Source: Siphonodentalium dalli (Eukaryota > Mollusca > Scaphopoda > Gadilida > Siphonodentaliidae). Taken from it: 64,000 nt of DNA. Of the stretch, positions 12,117 to 24,175 are shown in pieces. The notes beneath the pieces are model-generated. The model was not told the DNA's origin, did not search any database, and worked only from the letters and a program-made list of their open reading frames with translations. The stretch spans positions 69,217,319 through 69,281,318 of the forward strand of contig CP136069.1 in NCBI GenBank assembly GCA_032622095.1, in the 5' to 3' direction. The position numbers were made by a program, and so were the translations under genes. Within the stretch, counting starts at the first letter, position 1, and the number at the start of each line of letters is the position of its first letter.

Positions 12117-12535
12117 GTAGATCATATTCCACCAGTACAAAACCTTTGAAGTGTTGACAGAAAACCTTATAAGGTAAAAAAAAATAACACGGGGAAAATA
12201 TTTCTTAGTTATTATCTGCTCTTTAATAATATACTTCAAGGTCCCAACTCGAATTACGTGCTTTCTGTGACTTTTGTGAGACGATATCTCTATAAACGTT
12301 GAAATAATGGCCCAGGAAAAATTACATAATTGTAAGCAACGCAAAGCAAAATCGCTCACAAAAACAGTTAAATCATGCACTCTCTAGCTGGGACCTTCAC
12401 CTACAGTGAAGTACATTATTAATTTACATATAATAACTAAGAAATATATACCCCGCTTTATTTTTTCGACTTTATATGGTTCCCTGTCAAAACTTCAAAA
12501 TGTTCTCAGGTTTTGTACTGGTGGAATATGATCTC
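12117..12535. mobile_element. ~420-bp foldback MITE
   Basis: The left arm starts 'gatcatattccaccagtac' and the right arm ends with its reverse complement 'gtactggtggaatatgatc'. Arms of ~130 bp also share 'cttagttattatct' and the poly(A)-like stretch in mirrored order. The interior includes 'caaagcaaaatcgc'. Related half copies occur at 13545-13760 and around 21450-21480. Non-coding. Confidence 0.75.
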
Positions 12536-12596
12536 TACGGGCGTCAACCCGGGAATAAACATGCACTCTCTGAATTGATGAACATGTCGCAGTTAA

Positions 12597-12751
12597 AGGG
12601 ATACTGTACACAAAATCCGGCCATTTATAGGACCATCTCCTATTATACTCAACAGAATATATGCAACAAATGAATACATGTGTTGCATATATTCTGTTGA
12701 GTGCAAAAGGAGATTTTGCCATAAATGGCCCGAGTTAGGGTACAGTCCCCT
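12597..12751. mobile_element. 155-bp TTAA-flanked palindromic MITE
   Basis: Ends 'agggatactgtaca' and 'gtacagtcccct' are inverted and bounded by TTAA (12593-12596 and 12752-12755). The interior is a near-complete hairpin around 'atacatgtgt', with arms containing 'actcaacagaatatatgcaa' and its complement. A degraded relative lies at 735-910. Non-coding; frames across it are shadows of the hairpin. Confidence 0.82.
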
Positions 12752-12755
12752 TTAA

Positions 12756-13540
12756 ACGCGGTATCATTTAATTTATTCTACTAATTTAAGTGTGGGACAA
12801 ATAAGAAAAACACTGCATCTCACGTGAATTTATCAATATATAATTGTCAATGTCATTGTTCTAATATAATGAGTGATCAAATTCATCGACGATGTGTAGC
12901 GCGAATTAGAACAGAGTGACTGGTAGTGTAAAACCAAATATCTCAGATATTTGAAATCGAGGCTTCTCTCATACAAGACATAAGTATTCGTGGTAAAATA
13001 TGACCCACCATTTGTGCGCGATTTGTTCTTTTACCTAAATTGTTCCCGATATAAGACATCATATCCGCACACAAATGTGAAATCGTCAAGAATAGACGCC
13101 TGAAGATTCACATACGAGTCTGGGATTATGCAGACCTCGCCAATCATTTCTGCGTTGTGTTTTGGCCCAATGTCCGCGCAGATGATATGCTTTTGCCGAA
13201 TCGAATCGAATCGCGATTACATGTTACCAAATGGAATCGAAAGCGAATACAAAAAATAATGCCCCAATCCTATGACTCTTTTTGGTGGTTGGCACCTCTG
13301 CAGCGAAAGAAAATTGAGCGGCCGTGAACTTCTGATGAGAGCCATGCAGGTCTGGGCATGCACTTATTGACTGATCCATTGCGTTGGAAAATTAAGTTAT
13401 TTGCTAAATTTCCAGACAGTGTATAGGATCGTTCTTGATTACTTACGCATGCTGAATTAACAGGCCACTGGGGGGAATACCAAATAGACCTAGATCATGC
13501 ATGCCACGGTTCTCTCTCTGCTCAGTCTAACGCCAAGATC
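12756..13540. other. Unassigned stretch
   Basis: No coding frame, RNA gene or repeat boundary was recognised. Confidence 0.4.
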
Positions 13541-13544
13541 ATAT

Positions 13545-13760
13545 TCCACCAGTAAAAAACCTTGGAACTCTTTGAAGTTTTGACAGAGAACCTTATGAAG
13601 TTGAAACAATAACGCGGGGAATATATCTCTTAGTTATTATCTATTCCTTAATAATGTACTTCACTGGGATGAAATTTCACGATTTAAGTGACATTTTGAA
13701 CGATTTTGCTTTGCATCGCTTACAATTATGGATTTTTTCCTAAGTAATTAATTCAATGTT
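13545..13760. mobile_element. Truncated or rearranged copy of the 12117-12535 foldback MITE
   Basis: It begins 'gatcatattccaccagta' and follows the left arm of the 12117 element through 'cttagttattatct'. It then continues with the reverse complement of that element's interior ('gattttgctttgc'). The right arm is missing. Confidence 0.65.
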
Positions 13761-13790
13761 TATTGCGATATCAGCAAAAACTACATGTTA

Positions 13791-14640
13791 AGGGTGGATA
13801 CACACATGCATGTAATCTCTGTAATTATCGTGTATTTGGCGTTTTACATGGATCATACAGACCATGTAATATGTGTCCGCTGACAACCCAATCATTACGG
13901 CTATGTTTGACCACAGTGAGTGAAGCTCTGAGCGTGCAGAGAGCCGTTGACTGAACGAAGTCGTCAGGTCACTTAAAATAATTGTTCGCGCGATAACCCA
14001 AATGTTGGACTTTCTGTTTAAATCATTGTCAGTCTTCTCTTGATTTTATACAGGTGATGGCACCAGGATTTCCCCAACGCAGGGGCTATGATCCCCAACA
14101 TGGGGGGGGGGCAATATTATCAGGATCTCCTTACGCAGGGGCTATATGATCCCCGACTTGGGGCTATATATGATCCCGATAGCTACCATCGGGCGGGGTG
14201 GCTAACTCTGAGCTATTGGAGTAAAACATATTATATTGTACCTTCTTGCCCAGATTATTCCGGCCGATACATTCAACTAAGTCCCTAGCGACTTGAAGCT
14301 TTCGAAACCCCACTCCAAGCAAGCATCATAGTCGAAAATCTTCTATATCAAGCCTGTATACACCACCTGTGTCGCTTCTGGTGTTCGTATCTTAATAAAA
14401 TGCCAGATATCACACAGACTTAACTAATTTCCACATCCGTAAGAGAAGACCTGTTTTGGACTGGCCTTAAATGTCTTGATAGCAGAGAGTTTGACTTCGC
14501 TTATGACTATACTCACTTGTCTGGCCTGTTAACAATGAACCACTCGCGCGCAGGTGATCAATGTTATCAATTATTGGTGCGGCCATGTAAAATACATGTA
14601 TTTTACATACAGAGGTTACATGCATGTGTGTATCCACCCT
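13791..14640. mobile_element. ~850-bp element with ~60-bp terminal inverted repeats
   Basis: The left end 'agggtggatacacacatgca' and the right end 'tgcatgtgtgtatccaccct' are inverted, and similarity continues ~60 bp inwards. The inside carries three diverged copies of a 'caggggctatgatcccc' motif (14082-14185). No transposase frame was found, and the target duplication is not clear. Confidence 0.7.
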
Positions 14641-14768
14641 AACAGTTTATTACACCGGATACGTTGATAATACAATGTTTGGAGTTTCCTCTGTCAAATG
14701 GTATATAATATGGCTTATATTTGATATAATGTGATCGGGGGGGTTTCGAAAATTAAGTGGGCCTTTAG
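14641..14768 (+). mobile_element. 3' fragment of the 19852-20310 MITE family
   Basis: 'cagtttattacaccgga' through 'ttcgaaaattaagtgggcct' matches the right part of the intact element at 19852-20310. The left part is missing, apparently cut where the 13791-14640 element abuts. Confidence 0.7.
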
Positions 14769-14769
14769 T

Positions 14770-15158
14770 AATGAAAATAAGAACAAAGTCGATATATTTT
14801 TGCATCTACTTGTTGATGACAGTTGTATTACAGACTTCAATGTTATCTCGCATGAACCCACTTCGAAGGCATTAATCCCATCAAACTCGATCCGTCTATT
14901 ATCGTACATTCCCCTTCTAGCCAGGAAATTGGATTACACGTTCATATAATATAATTCTATCAGGAACAAAAACGTTTCCTTCCCGGTTAAATTTTGTTTA
15001 AACTTTTGATTGATGTACGATCAAACACAAGTCAAATGTGTCTTATTGGCCACACAATCTACGTCTCTTGGTTGATGTACGCTCAAACACCCGTTACATA
15101 GAGTTCCGGCGCTTCCGGCTATAGTATGGAATGTTTTATCGTCGAATATCATCCACCA
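14770..15158. other. Unassigned spacer
   Basis: Nothing recognised. A 72-codon frame extending from the MITE fragment (14731-14949) has no domain and is not called. Two direct copies of a short phrase, 'gatgtacgatcaaacac' and 'gatgtacgctcaaacac', lie at ~15012 and ~15073. Confidence 0.4.
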
Positions 15159-15162
15159 TTAA

Positions 15163-15481
15163 AGCGACACATGCTTTCCAAGTATCAAATTATACTTAGA
15201 AATTGCACATCTTTATTTTGTGGGTAACATATATTTATTATTTAAGCCATTTTATTTTAGACTTATCCATCTTCATTCGCAATTTTGTCCGAGACCGTCG
15301 CCTTGGTGATTTTTTCCAGGCCACCAAAAAGTACATATCTCGAGAAATAACAAATTTCAAAAATCGATATCTGATCACTCTTATATTTAATGGGTGGGTT
15401 CCTCGATTCGAATCAAATATTTGTTACTTCCGAAGCCAAACAAAATTGTAATTTGGGAGCGTTAATTCGGAGTATGCATCT
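15163..15481. mobile_element. X-family TTAA MITE, 319-bp short variant
   Basis: Bounded by TTAA (15159-15162 and 15482-15485). The right two thirds match the X family: 'tctcgagaaataacaaattt', 'gatatctgatcactct' and 'gattcgaatcaaatattt'. The left part is divergent and the CAA/GTT triplet tract of full copies is absent, so it is either an internal deletion or a subfamily. Confidence 0.7.
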
Positions 15482-15485
15482 TTAA

Positions 15486-17620
15486 CAGGTTTTGAGATTC
15501 ACACATCCCGATATTTCTTCCGTGATCTCGTCGGCGACCTCGCGATCGCCATTCATTCGTGATTTATATAAGATGACATATTGGGTGAATTATAGAACAC
15601 ATATTTTACTTTGAAGATAGAATACTATACAGTTCGCCACTTCGACGACCAGGACTTCATACCTAATATGATTGAAGTATACACGCGTCCCGGTATCTCG
15701 CCCCTGTCTTCGTTCTCACCCCTGTCACCGTGATCTCGTTGTCGCCTTCTTGGTGTATAAGATCACAGTCAGACCGGAAGGCATTCGTGTCATAATACGG
15801 AAATTTAATTAACGAGCACTAAAATGGGAAACAATGTTCTGTCAGAGGAACTTAATATGTCGTGAGTGATTATGACTTCAATTGTGAAATTCTGTCCTGC
15901 GGGATTCAATAATTAACTTATAATTATCCTTATTATTTATTAACCAGTTAAATTAATCACACTAGGCGAGCGACCGAATCTAAAAAAAACTGGATCTTTT
16001 TAAAGATTGTACTGATGTGACCCAATGTTCCACCCTCACCAAACCATGTTTCTCGCGTGTAGCTGCAAATTCGAAAAAGTTCGCGCCAATTAAATGAATT
16101 CATTGTAAACTCGACATTTTTTCTAAACTGTAGGTGACGGTTTACCTCCAAAGGTAGATAACTCACGAGTGAGGAATACGTCGCATATTTTGAGCAGAAA
16201 ACATGTTTCCAACAACTAAATTAAATTGAGACGTACATATGGTGGTTTTATGGTGTCTGGTCAGAGTTCGGAGTAATTCTTCATGCAGTCATATAATATA
16301 TTCACCAGCGAAACGAGCTTATAAACCAGATTGTTTATATTTCGTAGCGACGGCACGAAATGAGTTTCAGCGATCGTCTTTATGGTCAAGCATTGTCAAT
16401 TCCGATTAATTGGTTAATCATATGTATATATATATATATGTATAGCAGTATACGATTCCACGGGTTGCAGGACGTCTGAACATAGACAAATAAGTATATG
16501 GGGGTCTTAAATGCCAGTGTAGCATTTTTTGAATGTGGCATTACTGGGTATACTCCATGCGTCGGCCTCTCCGTTATCACAGCGATAGATCACTGCCGGG
16601 AGGATGGTACTTTGCGGACCGATACATCTATTTTACGTATCGTCGGAACTATATTTAGTCACCTATTATCTTATTTTGACCACCAAAAGTTTGAAATAAT
16701 GGTAATTCTTTCGGTATTGATAAGATTAGGATCATGTCAAAAATCCTTACAAAATGTCCTTGTGGCAGTGGCATCTCAGCGAAGCGATGGGAGATAACTC
16801 AGTCTGGAGTTTGATTACTGGGTTGATGGTTTAATTACTTAACAAAACTGTAGTTCACACAAAAGGGAAACATTTGGATGCGCAACATGATTTTCGTATT
16901 CAGATCAAGTCAACTCTGTGTGTTCAGTTATAGGAAAGTAGACCGGTTATCTCCCCCTGATTGTTGTCATCTGCGCTTGCAATACAATATTTAGAAATTG
17001 CTACGATAACTTGTCTCCTGTTTCAAATATTTCTCAGGTCTATCATAGCTCTATCAGGTGGAAGAAGCTTATTGCCTGACGTTATCTCTGTCATGGTCTA
17101 CTGTTGGGTTGAAAATGGTCAATTTTAGTACAAAAATAATTGGTAGCAATATTGGGCGTCTTATGTGTGCAAACCAAGGGGCATAACTCATTGACAAATG
17201 ATTCGAACAAACCAACGTACGAACATTTGTTTACATCTACAAATTGTGTGGAAAACTAAAAATGCTTGATTTGCCTATGCCAAAGATAATAGATAAAGAT
17301 AATCGCAAGTTGGCCAAAAATAATTGCTGAAATTTGTGTATTGCTACCTTAATATTATCCCTGTGTTGTTCTATACGTGTTCTATGTTTGTCCTATCGAC
17401 GACCGTAGATATCCTGGCAATGGATCCCCACCAGTTTAAACCACTTGACTGCTTGCACTTCTCGTAGACAAGAGTATCCTTTATACCAATTGGATGTTAA
17501 TTTCCGAGTATGTGACCGGAAATCAATTTTGAACAAAATATTCAAACGTCATGTCCGATCCAAGTTTAACCCTTTATTTATTAAATAATTTCTCCCATTC
17601 AGTTATATAAGTTCATATGT
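15486..17620. other. ~2.1 kb without recognised features
   Basis: No domain-bearing frame was found. The longest (99 codons, 16498-16797) has no recognisable motif and no splice context I trust. A short TA tract lies at ~16424-16438. 'cgtgatctcgt' phrases at ~15523 and ~15730 suggest a weak local duplication. Confidence 0.4.
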
Positions 17621-18260
17621 GATAGTCTGCTTTTCATCCGGAGGGGTGTTAGACAAAGTTTTCTCGGTCCACAACAGCTTGGGGTATCAATTGGGATGAT
17701 GCTGTTTTTTGGACTGAGTCCCGCCCCGTTGCTCGTCTGTAAATGACGTTACGCCCAGAATCGTGGGCGGCAGTTATATTGCTTGTATGTCTTCGGATTA
17801 GGTCAAATGGAAGCTTTGCCTACATGCACATAGAGGGCAGCCTTTCCAAAGAATGATGATATCAAACATGCATATATCAGAGGTCCGTTAAATGTACAAG
17901 ATATGTAAGGAAACAAAGCCTAGTTTTCCAGGGAATTTCGATTTGTCGTGCCTATCAGAAAATGCATGTAAACAATACATTAAACGATCGTATCATCTCA
18001 TCGCTATACCTTTTTCTATCACGGTAAATGATATATAATTTTGAAGAGAGATTAATCGCGACATGCCAGGTGATTAATCACATTCAAGGGTTTACGTGAA
18101 TACCCGGTCTCCACGTTTACATGTAGTATGAACGTCTGTTATTGAAGAGCAACGGGCGGGACTGATCGGTCAAAAACAGCATCATCCCAACCGATTTCCC
18201 AAGATGTTTGGCCCGAGCGGACTTGGTCTGGATGGGTGTTCATAGAAAAGCAGACGACGT
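17621..18260. mobile_element. ~640-bp element with ~115-bp diverged inverted arms
   Basis: The left arm (17621-17738) and right arm (18144-18260) are inverted. Shared blocks include 'gtctgcttttc', 'gggatgatgctgtttttt' and 'gtcccgccccgttgctc', with roughly three-quarters identity by eye. There is no coding capacity and no certain target duplication. Confidence 0.65.
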
Positions 18261-19847
18261 GCAATACAATGCATAATTAATCATATTCATTGGTGTTGAA
18301 AAATGCTCAGATAATAAGTTCAAAAAACGGCCTCCGGCAATGTTACGATAATTTATCTGGCGTTTCGCTTGTAACGTGCCTGGTTATTTCCCCAGTGTTG
18401 AAACCCCTCGTTTTTCTTGTTAATGGCGGCATCGTGACGTGCCGACTTTCATGAAACCGCATGCATTCGTTCCCCCGCCCATCAACTATGGAATCACGAA
18501 ACAATTTTCCATGCATGGATGTCACGTCATTATAACGATAATTAGTTCAGGAACGTAGCGATGTCGATTGGGCTGGTTGATTGATCTGACCGCCGTGAAC
18601 GGATTATTAATCGAAAACGATTAATTACTAAATTTGAAATAAAGCATGAAGGCTCAAGTCCAGTGTTCGCGGCACAGGGACATGTCGTTAAAAGTGTGTA
18701 CAAATCTAAATTTTAAAAAATCTAAATTTAAAATGAGCGCGCCACTTTAAACTGACATGCCTCATTCGAGCTTCCATATTATATGTCTACGTATATTTTG
18801 GAATGAGATATATGATAGGTTGACAAGTACACGAAATATTTACATACCGGCTTCATATGCTCTGGAAAAATACTTTTCATTGTCACAGCCATTTCCAGCT
18901 GTGTTCAATTGTCCGCATATCAGTTAAACAAACGCTCTTTATTTATACCATATCAGGAATAGACCAACACGGAATGCACTTTTTTGTTCCATGTCATGCA
19001 AATGTCTGTTTTTGTTTGGAACCCAAACATCGTGTTCAAAGTTGTATTTTTTATTATTTCAATGCGTCTTTCTGGGACATATTATGCTCGTAGGGGAGTT
19101 CAAGTATTGATCGACCTATTTCGATATATACTGCATGGGGGGAAAAAGTCAAAAGAGAATATTTTATGTGTATTGTTTAGTGCAAACCGCCACAAGTGGC
19201 TTTAATATGCGATTTAAGGTAGCCATATAATCCAGTGTTTACAAGTTTCATTTGTGGCTGAATTATAGTGCTAAACATTATTGTGTCAGACAAAGTAAAC
19301 TCGTCGATTGTATTCCGGCCATTATTGTTTGCTTCCACAAGCGGGGCACTTCACCGTTCAACAGCGAGCGCACTGATCGTGACCAAATTGATGGAATTGG
19401 TCCTTACTGACGGCGCCTAAACAATGACGCCGCTCTGCATGACCCGTGCGATCGTGTGAATTCGATTTCAACACCCCACTTCTTGTGTTTACTTTGACCA
19501 TGTCGTTAATAAGAGTAATCTAGATTATAGATAGATTGTTGGCGGTCGCAAAGGTGGCACTTAATGTGGACGTTAGCATCCATTTACTCAATACGATGTG
19601 GTGGGATCTTAATGGTATGATGGGCTTGTCAACCATTGTTTGGCCCAGAATGTTAAGGTCACTATTGTTGTTGTGTATATGTCTTTGTATAAATCGAGAG
19701 CATAAATGAGTTAATGATGTAGCTTTCCTTACAATCAGTGACAACAATATCCGATCTCAGTTCCATATAGTTCTAAGTGTATGTGCATTATGCATAACCT
19801 TAGAACATTGCAATATGGAACTCAGATAGCTATTTCTGTTTGTGCCA
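18261..19847. other. ~1.6 kb without recognised features
   Basis: Several 60-78-codon frames exist but none shows a domain, and those on opposite strands overlap. A 'aacgctctttatttatacca' phrase at ~18929 recurs near 22737, 60841 and 60883, pointing to a short dispersed repeat. Confidence 0.4.
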
Positions 19848-19851
19848 TTAA

Positions 19852-20310
19852 AGGCCCACTTAATTTTCGAGTCGCCGATTATTTTGTTATAGTGACTTGA
19901 TATACGGTTTTAATAACAATATAAACCATAAAATATGATTAAAATACTATAATTCATCACTATTTAAAACATCTGTGTCTCATAAGATGTTCACAGAGAA
20001 ATAGAAAACTGCTGAAATCATAGAATGACTTCCCCTCTTTGCCGCCCAGAATTCAAACTTGTTCAATGGAAGGGGAAGAACTCTATCTGTAATATATAGA
20101 GTTATTCCCCCTGCATTGAAAATAATACTGCCTTTTACTGCAATCTAGATGAGAGAACGCGTTGGAAACTCAACAAAAACAACATGTCCACAGTTTATTA
20201 CACCGGAGAAGTTGATAATACAATGTTTTGGTGCTTCCTCTTTCAAATGGTATGTAATATGGCATATATTTATATAATGTAATCTGGGGGTTCGAAAATT
20301 AAGTGGTCCT
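19852..20310. mobile_element. 459-bp TTAA-flanked MITE
   Basis: Ends 'aggcccacttaattttcga' and 'tcgaaaattaagtggtcct' are inverted and bounded by TTAA (19848-19851 and 20311-20314). A partial second copy is at 14641-14768. The interior has no frame of note. Confidence 0.8.
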
Positions 20311-20349
20311 TTAAATAAACGAGAGCATAAATAAGTTAATATTATATTC

Positions 20350-20935
20350 TACAGCATGTCAGCACAGTCCGTTATCTTGGAGCAGACTTAACCACAAACA
20401 TGTCATTGAATGAACATAAACAGAATGACATCAAGCTCTCGGCTTTCTTAAAAGAAATATAAAAACAAAGAATGAAAACATCTGAAAAGTAGCATAGGCC
20501 AAAATTATAGTACGCAGTTTGTGCTTGGTCACCCTATACCACCTCGAATATAGTTCAAATTAAAACAGTTCAAAACAGGGCTCAGAGGTGAATCAAAAAT
20601 TAACATTCGAGCTATGAAAGCGTATCAACAATTCGTTCTGATCTAAATTTGAGACAATTTGAGGTTAGAAGAACTCTCACAGCTGACTGTGTTTATTTCA
20701 GAAAGTCATCCATAACCATGTGACAGTCTACTTCCAAAAGATCTTGAAAAACCTACTAGAAAATTCGATAACATCACGACGGAACATTCCTCCGTATTCA
20801 CACAAGCTCTAAATACTCCAGATTCTCCTTCATTCCTGTCATACTCTGGAATAACCTCAACTCAGACATGGTATCACACTCTCTGAATCTGACAAATTCA
20901 GGAAGAGAGTGTACCCGGATATACAATAACTGGCT
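20350..20935 (+). pseudogene. Decayed LINE (non-LTR retrotransposon) reverse-transcriptase C-terminal region
   Basis: Pieces of one polypeptide can be followed across stops and frameshifts. 20355-20460 gives QHVSTVRYLGADLTTNMSLN then an N-rich helix, matching the 'vkYLGv.l...l.w..Hi' segment after the RT catalytic core. After an in-frame TAG, 20511-20590 gives YAVCAWSPYTTSNIVQIKTV then QNRAQR, like the 'Ya..vWdPyt...i..le.vQrrAaR' segment. 20655-20705 resembles the 'L..R R......Y' segment. 20805-20935 carries a shifted 'W N.L' and 'F...v' terminal motif. It is a 5'-truncated insertion, long inactive. The likely 3'UTR extends to about 21100. The catalytic YxDD region is absent. Confidence 0.78.
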
Positions 20936-21110
20936 CACTGACCCCCCTTTTAACATTGTGTTTTAAACTGTTTTAATTCTCTTCTGTATAATAATATTAT
21001 CCCAACCTTGACTATACTCTCTCATTTCTAAATAAAAGCTACCTACCATTCTGCACAGACCCGGCCTGGAAGTAATACCCGAAAGGGGGGTCTCCAGTAT
21101 CTGAATATAG
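20936..21110 (+). other. Probable 3'UTR tail of the decayed LINE
   Basis: The sequence continues directly from the terminal RT motif. It holds 'aaataaaagctacctaccatt' and the phrase 'gcacagacccggcctggaag', a style of 3' tail seen in several invertebrate LINEs. The end is uncertain. Confidence 0.45.
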
Positions 21111-22129
21111 ATAATGGTATATGTGAGTGACTTTATTCGGCCCCAATGCCCGGGATAGCACAGTAATACCTCATACTAGTACCTTATTTCCACGGTCCAA
21201 TGAGTCCGATTACTCGAATTTGACCAGGTAATTTGGCCATTTACCCGTTGCCATGGTATGGTTCTTTAATGTATACGCGCATTGTTGCAGGTGGCCAGCC
21301 ATTGGCGTCGGCTCCCGATCCGACCGTGTTCCTAGCACATGCAGTCATGGCATGGAACTGTGAGAAGAGCGTAGGTACGAAATTTATCCAGTACGTAAAA
21401 GAATATATTCCCTGCTAAGTTCCCCGTCAGATCATCAAAACGTTCCCATATTTTAAACGGGTGGAATATAATCTCTTCGTGCGTAGCCAGAGTAGAAATT
21501 CATGACATTATCTGATACTTGTCGACCATTCCTGTATTCTCTATATGAGAAATATATTCAGCACATGTTTGGAAACAGACAATTGTACATTTTATTACAA
21601 TATGTAGGCGTGTGCTATAGATGCAAATTTTATTACAATATGTAGGCGTGTGCTATAGATGCAAATTATTGTAAATAATGACAATTGTTCTCACAGGGGC
21701 ATATAACATCCAACAGAAATGGCGCATTAATAAAGATCATGGTGGTATCGAGATCGGCAACTCACTTATCAGTCGCAGCAATAGAAACATTTCAGATTGC
21801 ACTAACTGCGCTTGCACCTTGAATTATTGTCCATTATTTTCTGGCGCAGTATATTTATAGTGTATTGTTTTGGGGTGTGGCGCAATTGAACTGGTGCTAA
21901 TGGGTTATGGTCCTCTCTCCCATAGACCTATGCTCTCCAGCTTTTATAGATATCTTAATCCAGACGCAGTTCGGTCTGTTTATGTGGACACCATATATAG
22001 TTAAACAACAATGAGCAAGAAGGGCCCATGCACGTCCGTCCTTCCGTGCATTGGGTATCAATTTTAAGTTTTACCGCATGCATTGCACCTGAAGTAAAGG
22101 TCCACACCATTTATATAAGTTATACATTT
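21111..22129. other. Unassigned stretch with a 43-bp tandem duplication
   Basis: A near-perfect duplication of 'ttttattacaatatgtaggc' plus 'gtgtgctatagatgcaaa' occurs at about 21589-21672. A partial right end of the 12117-type MITE lies near 21450-21480. Small frames (60-61 codons) are not called. Confidence 0.5.
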
Positions 22130-22133
22130 TTAA

Positions 22134-22590
22134 AGGTACTCAATCCGATCAGACGGTTCCCATATCATCAAGATACAACAACAACAACAACATTTCTTCA
22201 AAATACGCTTTAGTTATCAGAATCGATTTATTGCAACAAAATAATGCTAACCACTGTTCAACTGTGGTATCAAATTTCCCGAAACTTGTTATTTATCAAC
22301 ATTTCGTTCAACAAAATATTGCCGTGTTATCACTAAAGTATCACGAAATTTGATCGTATTACCACTTGATTTTAGAGTTATCCGTCTTAATCCGCAATTT
22401 AGCCCGAGACCCACCGTTTGACCACGTGTTTCTGGGCCACATATTATTACACATCTCGAGAAATAACTAACTTCAAAAATCGATAGCTGATCACTCTGAA
22501 CTTTGATGGGTGGGTTCCTCGATTCGAATCAAATATGTTTTACCCCCAAAGAAATAGTAATTTAGGAGCGTCTTATCGGATTGAGTACCT
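22134..22590 (+). mobile_element. X-family TTAA MITE, full length (457 bp)
   Basis: Ends 'aggtactcaatccgatcaga' and 'tcggattgagtacct' are inverted and bounded by TTAA (22130-22133 and 22591-22594). Conserved internal marks are a (CAA)n tract near the left end, 'gcacgaaatttgatcgt'-like sequence, 'acttgattttagagttat', 'tctcgagaaataac' and 'cctcgattcgaatcaaat'. Related copies are at 15163, 24176, 33681 and 59563, and within 35989-36455. No open frame of consequence. Confidence 0.85.
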
Positions 22591-22594
22591 TTAA

Positions 22595-23006
22595 AATGTA
22601 ATTGGTGTTACATGATTGTATATACCATCCTTAGTAACATCATAAAAGTTAGTTTCGCGCAAGTACGATATATTTGTACTTATACATGATATATAAAGCA
22701 TGTAACGATTGTTCGATTTCATGCGAGATAAAAATAAACGCTCTTTATATTGATTTCATTGGACCGTGTGTCTATGTTATTAAAATAGGAGATTTCTTAT
22801 TACTTGAGGCTAACAAGAGCATCGCTAGGGCGTGGCAAAAATATTTCGATTGTCAACACCGCGGTATGAAAACCAACACCGCCTTCGAATGTCCATATTA
22901 TTTTCTTAACGGTATATCGGCAGTTCAATTCAAGTCCTTTGTGTGCTACATCTGCATGTATACAAGAACACTGGTATGGCGTGGCAATATACGCAAGTGG
23001 TAATTT
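22595..23006. other. Unassigned spacer
   Basis: A 109-codon frame (22674-23003) exists but has no recognisable domain, and it overlaps a 70-codon minus frame. Not called as a gene. Confidence 0.35.
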
Positions 23007-23372
23007 CAACAAAGGACCATAACTCTGGTGAAAATTGGCGCGAGGAACCCAAATTCGAATTTAATCTGTATGTTGGGCTAGTAAAGCCACAGTCTCACAT
23101 ACCAAATTTCATTCCATTCATTTCAAACTTACTAAAGTTATCATCCGGAAATGAAAATTGAGTGAAAATTCCAACAAAGAGGGCCATAACTCTGGTGAAA
23201 ATTGGCGAGCGGAACCCGAGTTCGAACTTAACCTGTGTGTTCAACTATTTTGCGCCAGTTAACCAATATACCAAATTTCATTCCATTCATTTGAAACTAT
23301 CAAAAGTTTATCATCCGGAGACCAAAAGCGAACGGACGGATGGACAGACCATTAACATAATACGTCCCGTTT
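23007..23372 (+). repeat. Two tandem copies of a ~160-bp dispersed repeat ending in a small hairpin
   Basis: 'ccataactctggtgaaaatt' occurs at ~23028 and ~23187, each followed by 'accaaatttcattccattca'. The second copy ends in 'cggacggatggacagacc' and the hairpin 'cccgttttttt...aaacggg'. The same architecture is widespread in molluscan and other lophotrochozoan genomes, which is one of my reasons for the taxonomic guess. Confidence 0.75.
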
Positions 23373-23428
23373 TTTTAAACGGGCATATACAAATGTTTAT
23401 ATACGTGCGTGCATTTATCCCTTAGTAT

Positions 23429-23717
23429 GGCTGAAGGGGTCACTCTCACCAAAAAAAGTGCTGAAGGGTACACAGGGTTTGAAAATGTGCTGAATGGTAC
23501 ACAGGGTTTATGATTGGCACTAACACAGTTACTTAAACTGTGTTTCTGAAAGTCTGGCGACTATCAGAAGTTTGTTTTCAGTTCATTTTAATGTTCATTG
23601 GAATTATTCTCTGACATAAATCATGGCAGATACGAAAACTAAACACCATGTAGAACGAAATTTCAAAACCTGTTTACCCTTCAGCACTTGTTTTTGGTGA
23701 GAGTGACCCCTTCAGCC
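23429..23717. mobile_element. ~290-bp MITE with ~50-bp terminal inverted repeats
   Basis: Left 'ggctgaaggggtcactctca' and right 'tgagagtgaccccttcagcc' are inverted, and similarity continues through 'gtgctgaagggtacacaggg'. AGTA flanks both sides and may be the target duplication. Within the left arm, 'gtgctgaa(g/t)ggtacacaggg' is repeated in tandem. A fragment ('ggctcactctcaccaaaaag') recurs at ~34634. Confidence 0.78.
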
Positions 23718-24171
23718 TCAGTATGATGTTGTTTGGATGTGTATTTCAATAAATCGACACCATAAGAGAATTAGTGATATGGATATTTCTTTGCATCTTT
23801 ACAATCAGGTGCACCCTATGAATCACTTTATGCAAAATATAGTATCTATATGTTCGAGTCTTACTTTGCAACACGACAGTCGAGTGCAATAACGTTAACA
23901 TGTTCATACAACTGTGCTGTTCTATGTTTATTGCACACTCTGAATATTGCAGCTTGTATATAGTATGCTGAAAATTAGGTCGTTACTGCTTTAATTAATT
24001 GGACAAACTTGTGATTTATGTAGTCTGTACCTCATAATTTGGGGAAGTTCTTTTTTCGGTTACAGTTGACGTTGCCATTGTTGTCAACGTTTTGAAATAT
24101 CCTGTAATCTGCTGGATTTCGCAAAATTAAACCACTGGGTTCCAATTGTGTTATATTTTGTGTTTCTCATA
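23718..24171. other. Unassigned spacer
   Basis: No gene, RNA or repeat recognised. Confidence 0.4.
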
Positions 24172-24175
24172 TTAA

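Noticed and set aside
13325-13380. 'ctgatgag' near 13330 considered as a hammerhead ribozyme core
   Set aside because: The required GAAA partner segment and supporting stems are not present at the right spacing.
16498-16797. 99-codon frame considered as an exon
   Set aside because: No recognisable motif; flanking splice sites are not convincing and the opposite strand is partly open too.
22674-23003. 109-codon frame considered as a small gene
   Set aside because: Mixed composition, no domain, no splice or poly(A) context, and it runs up to the start of a dispersed repeat.
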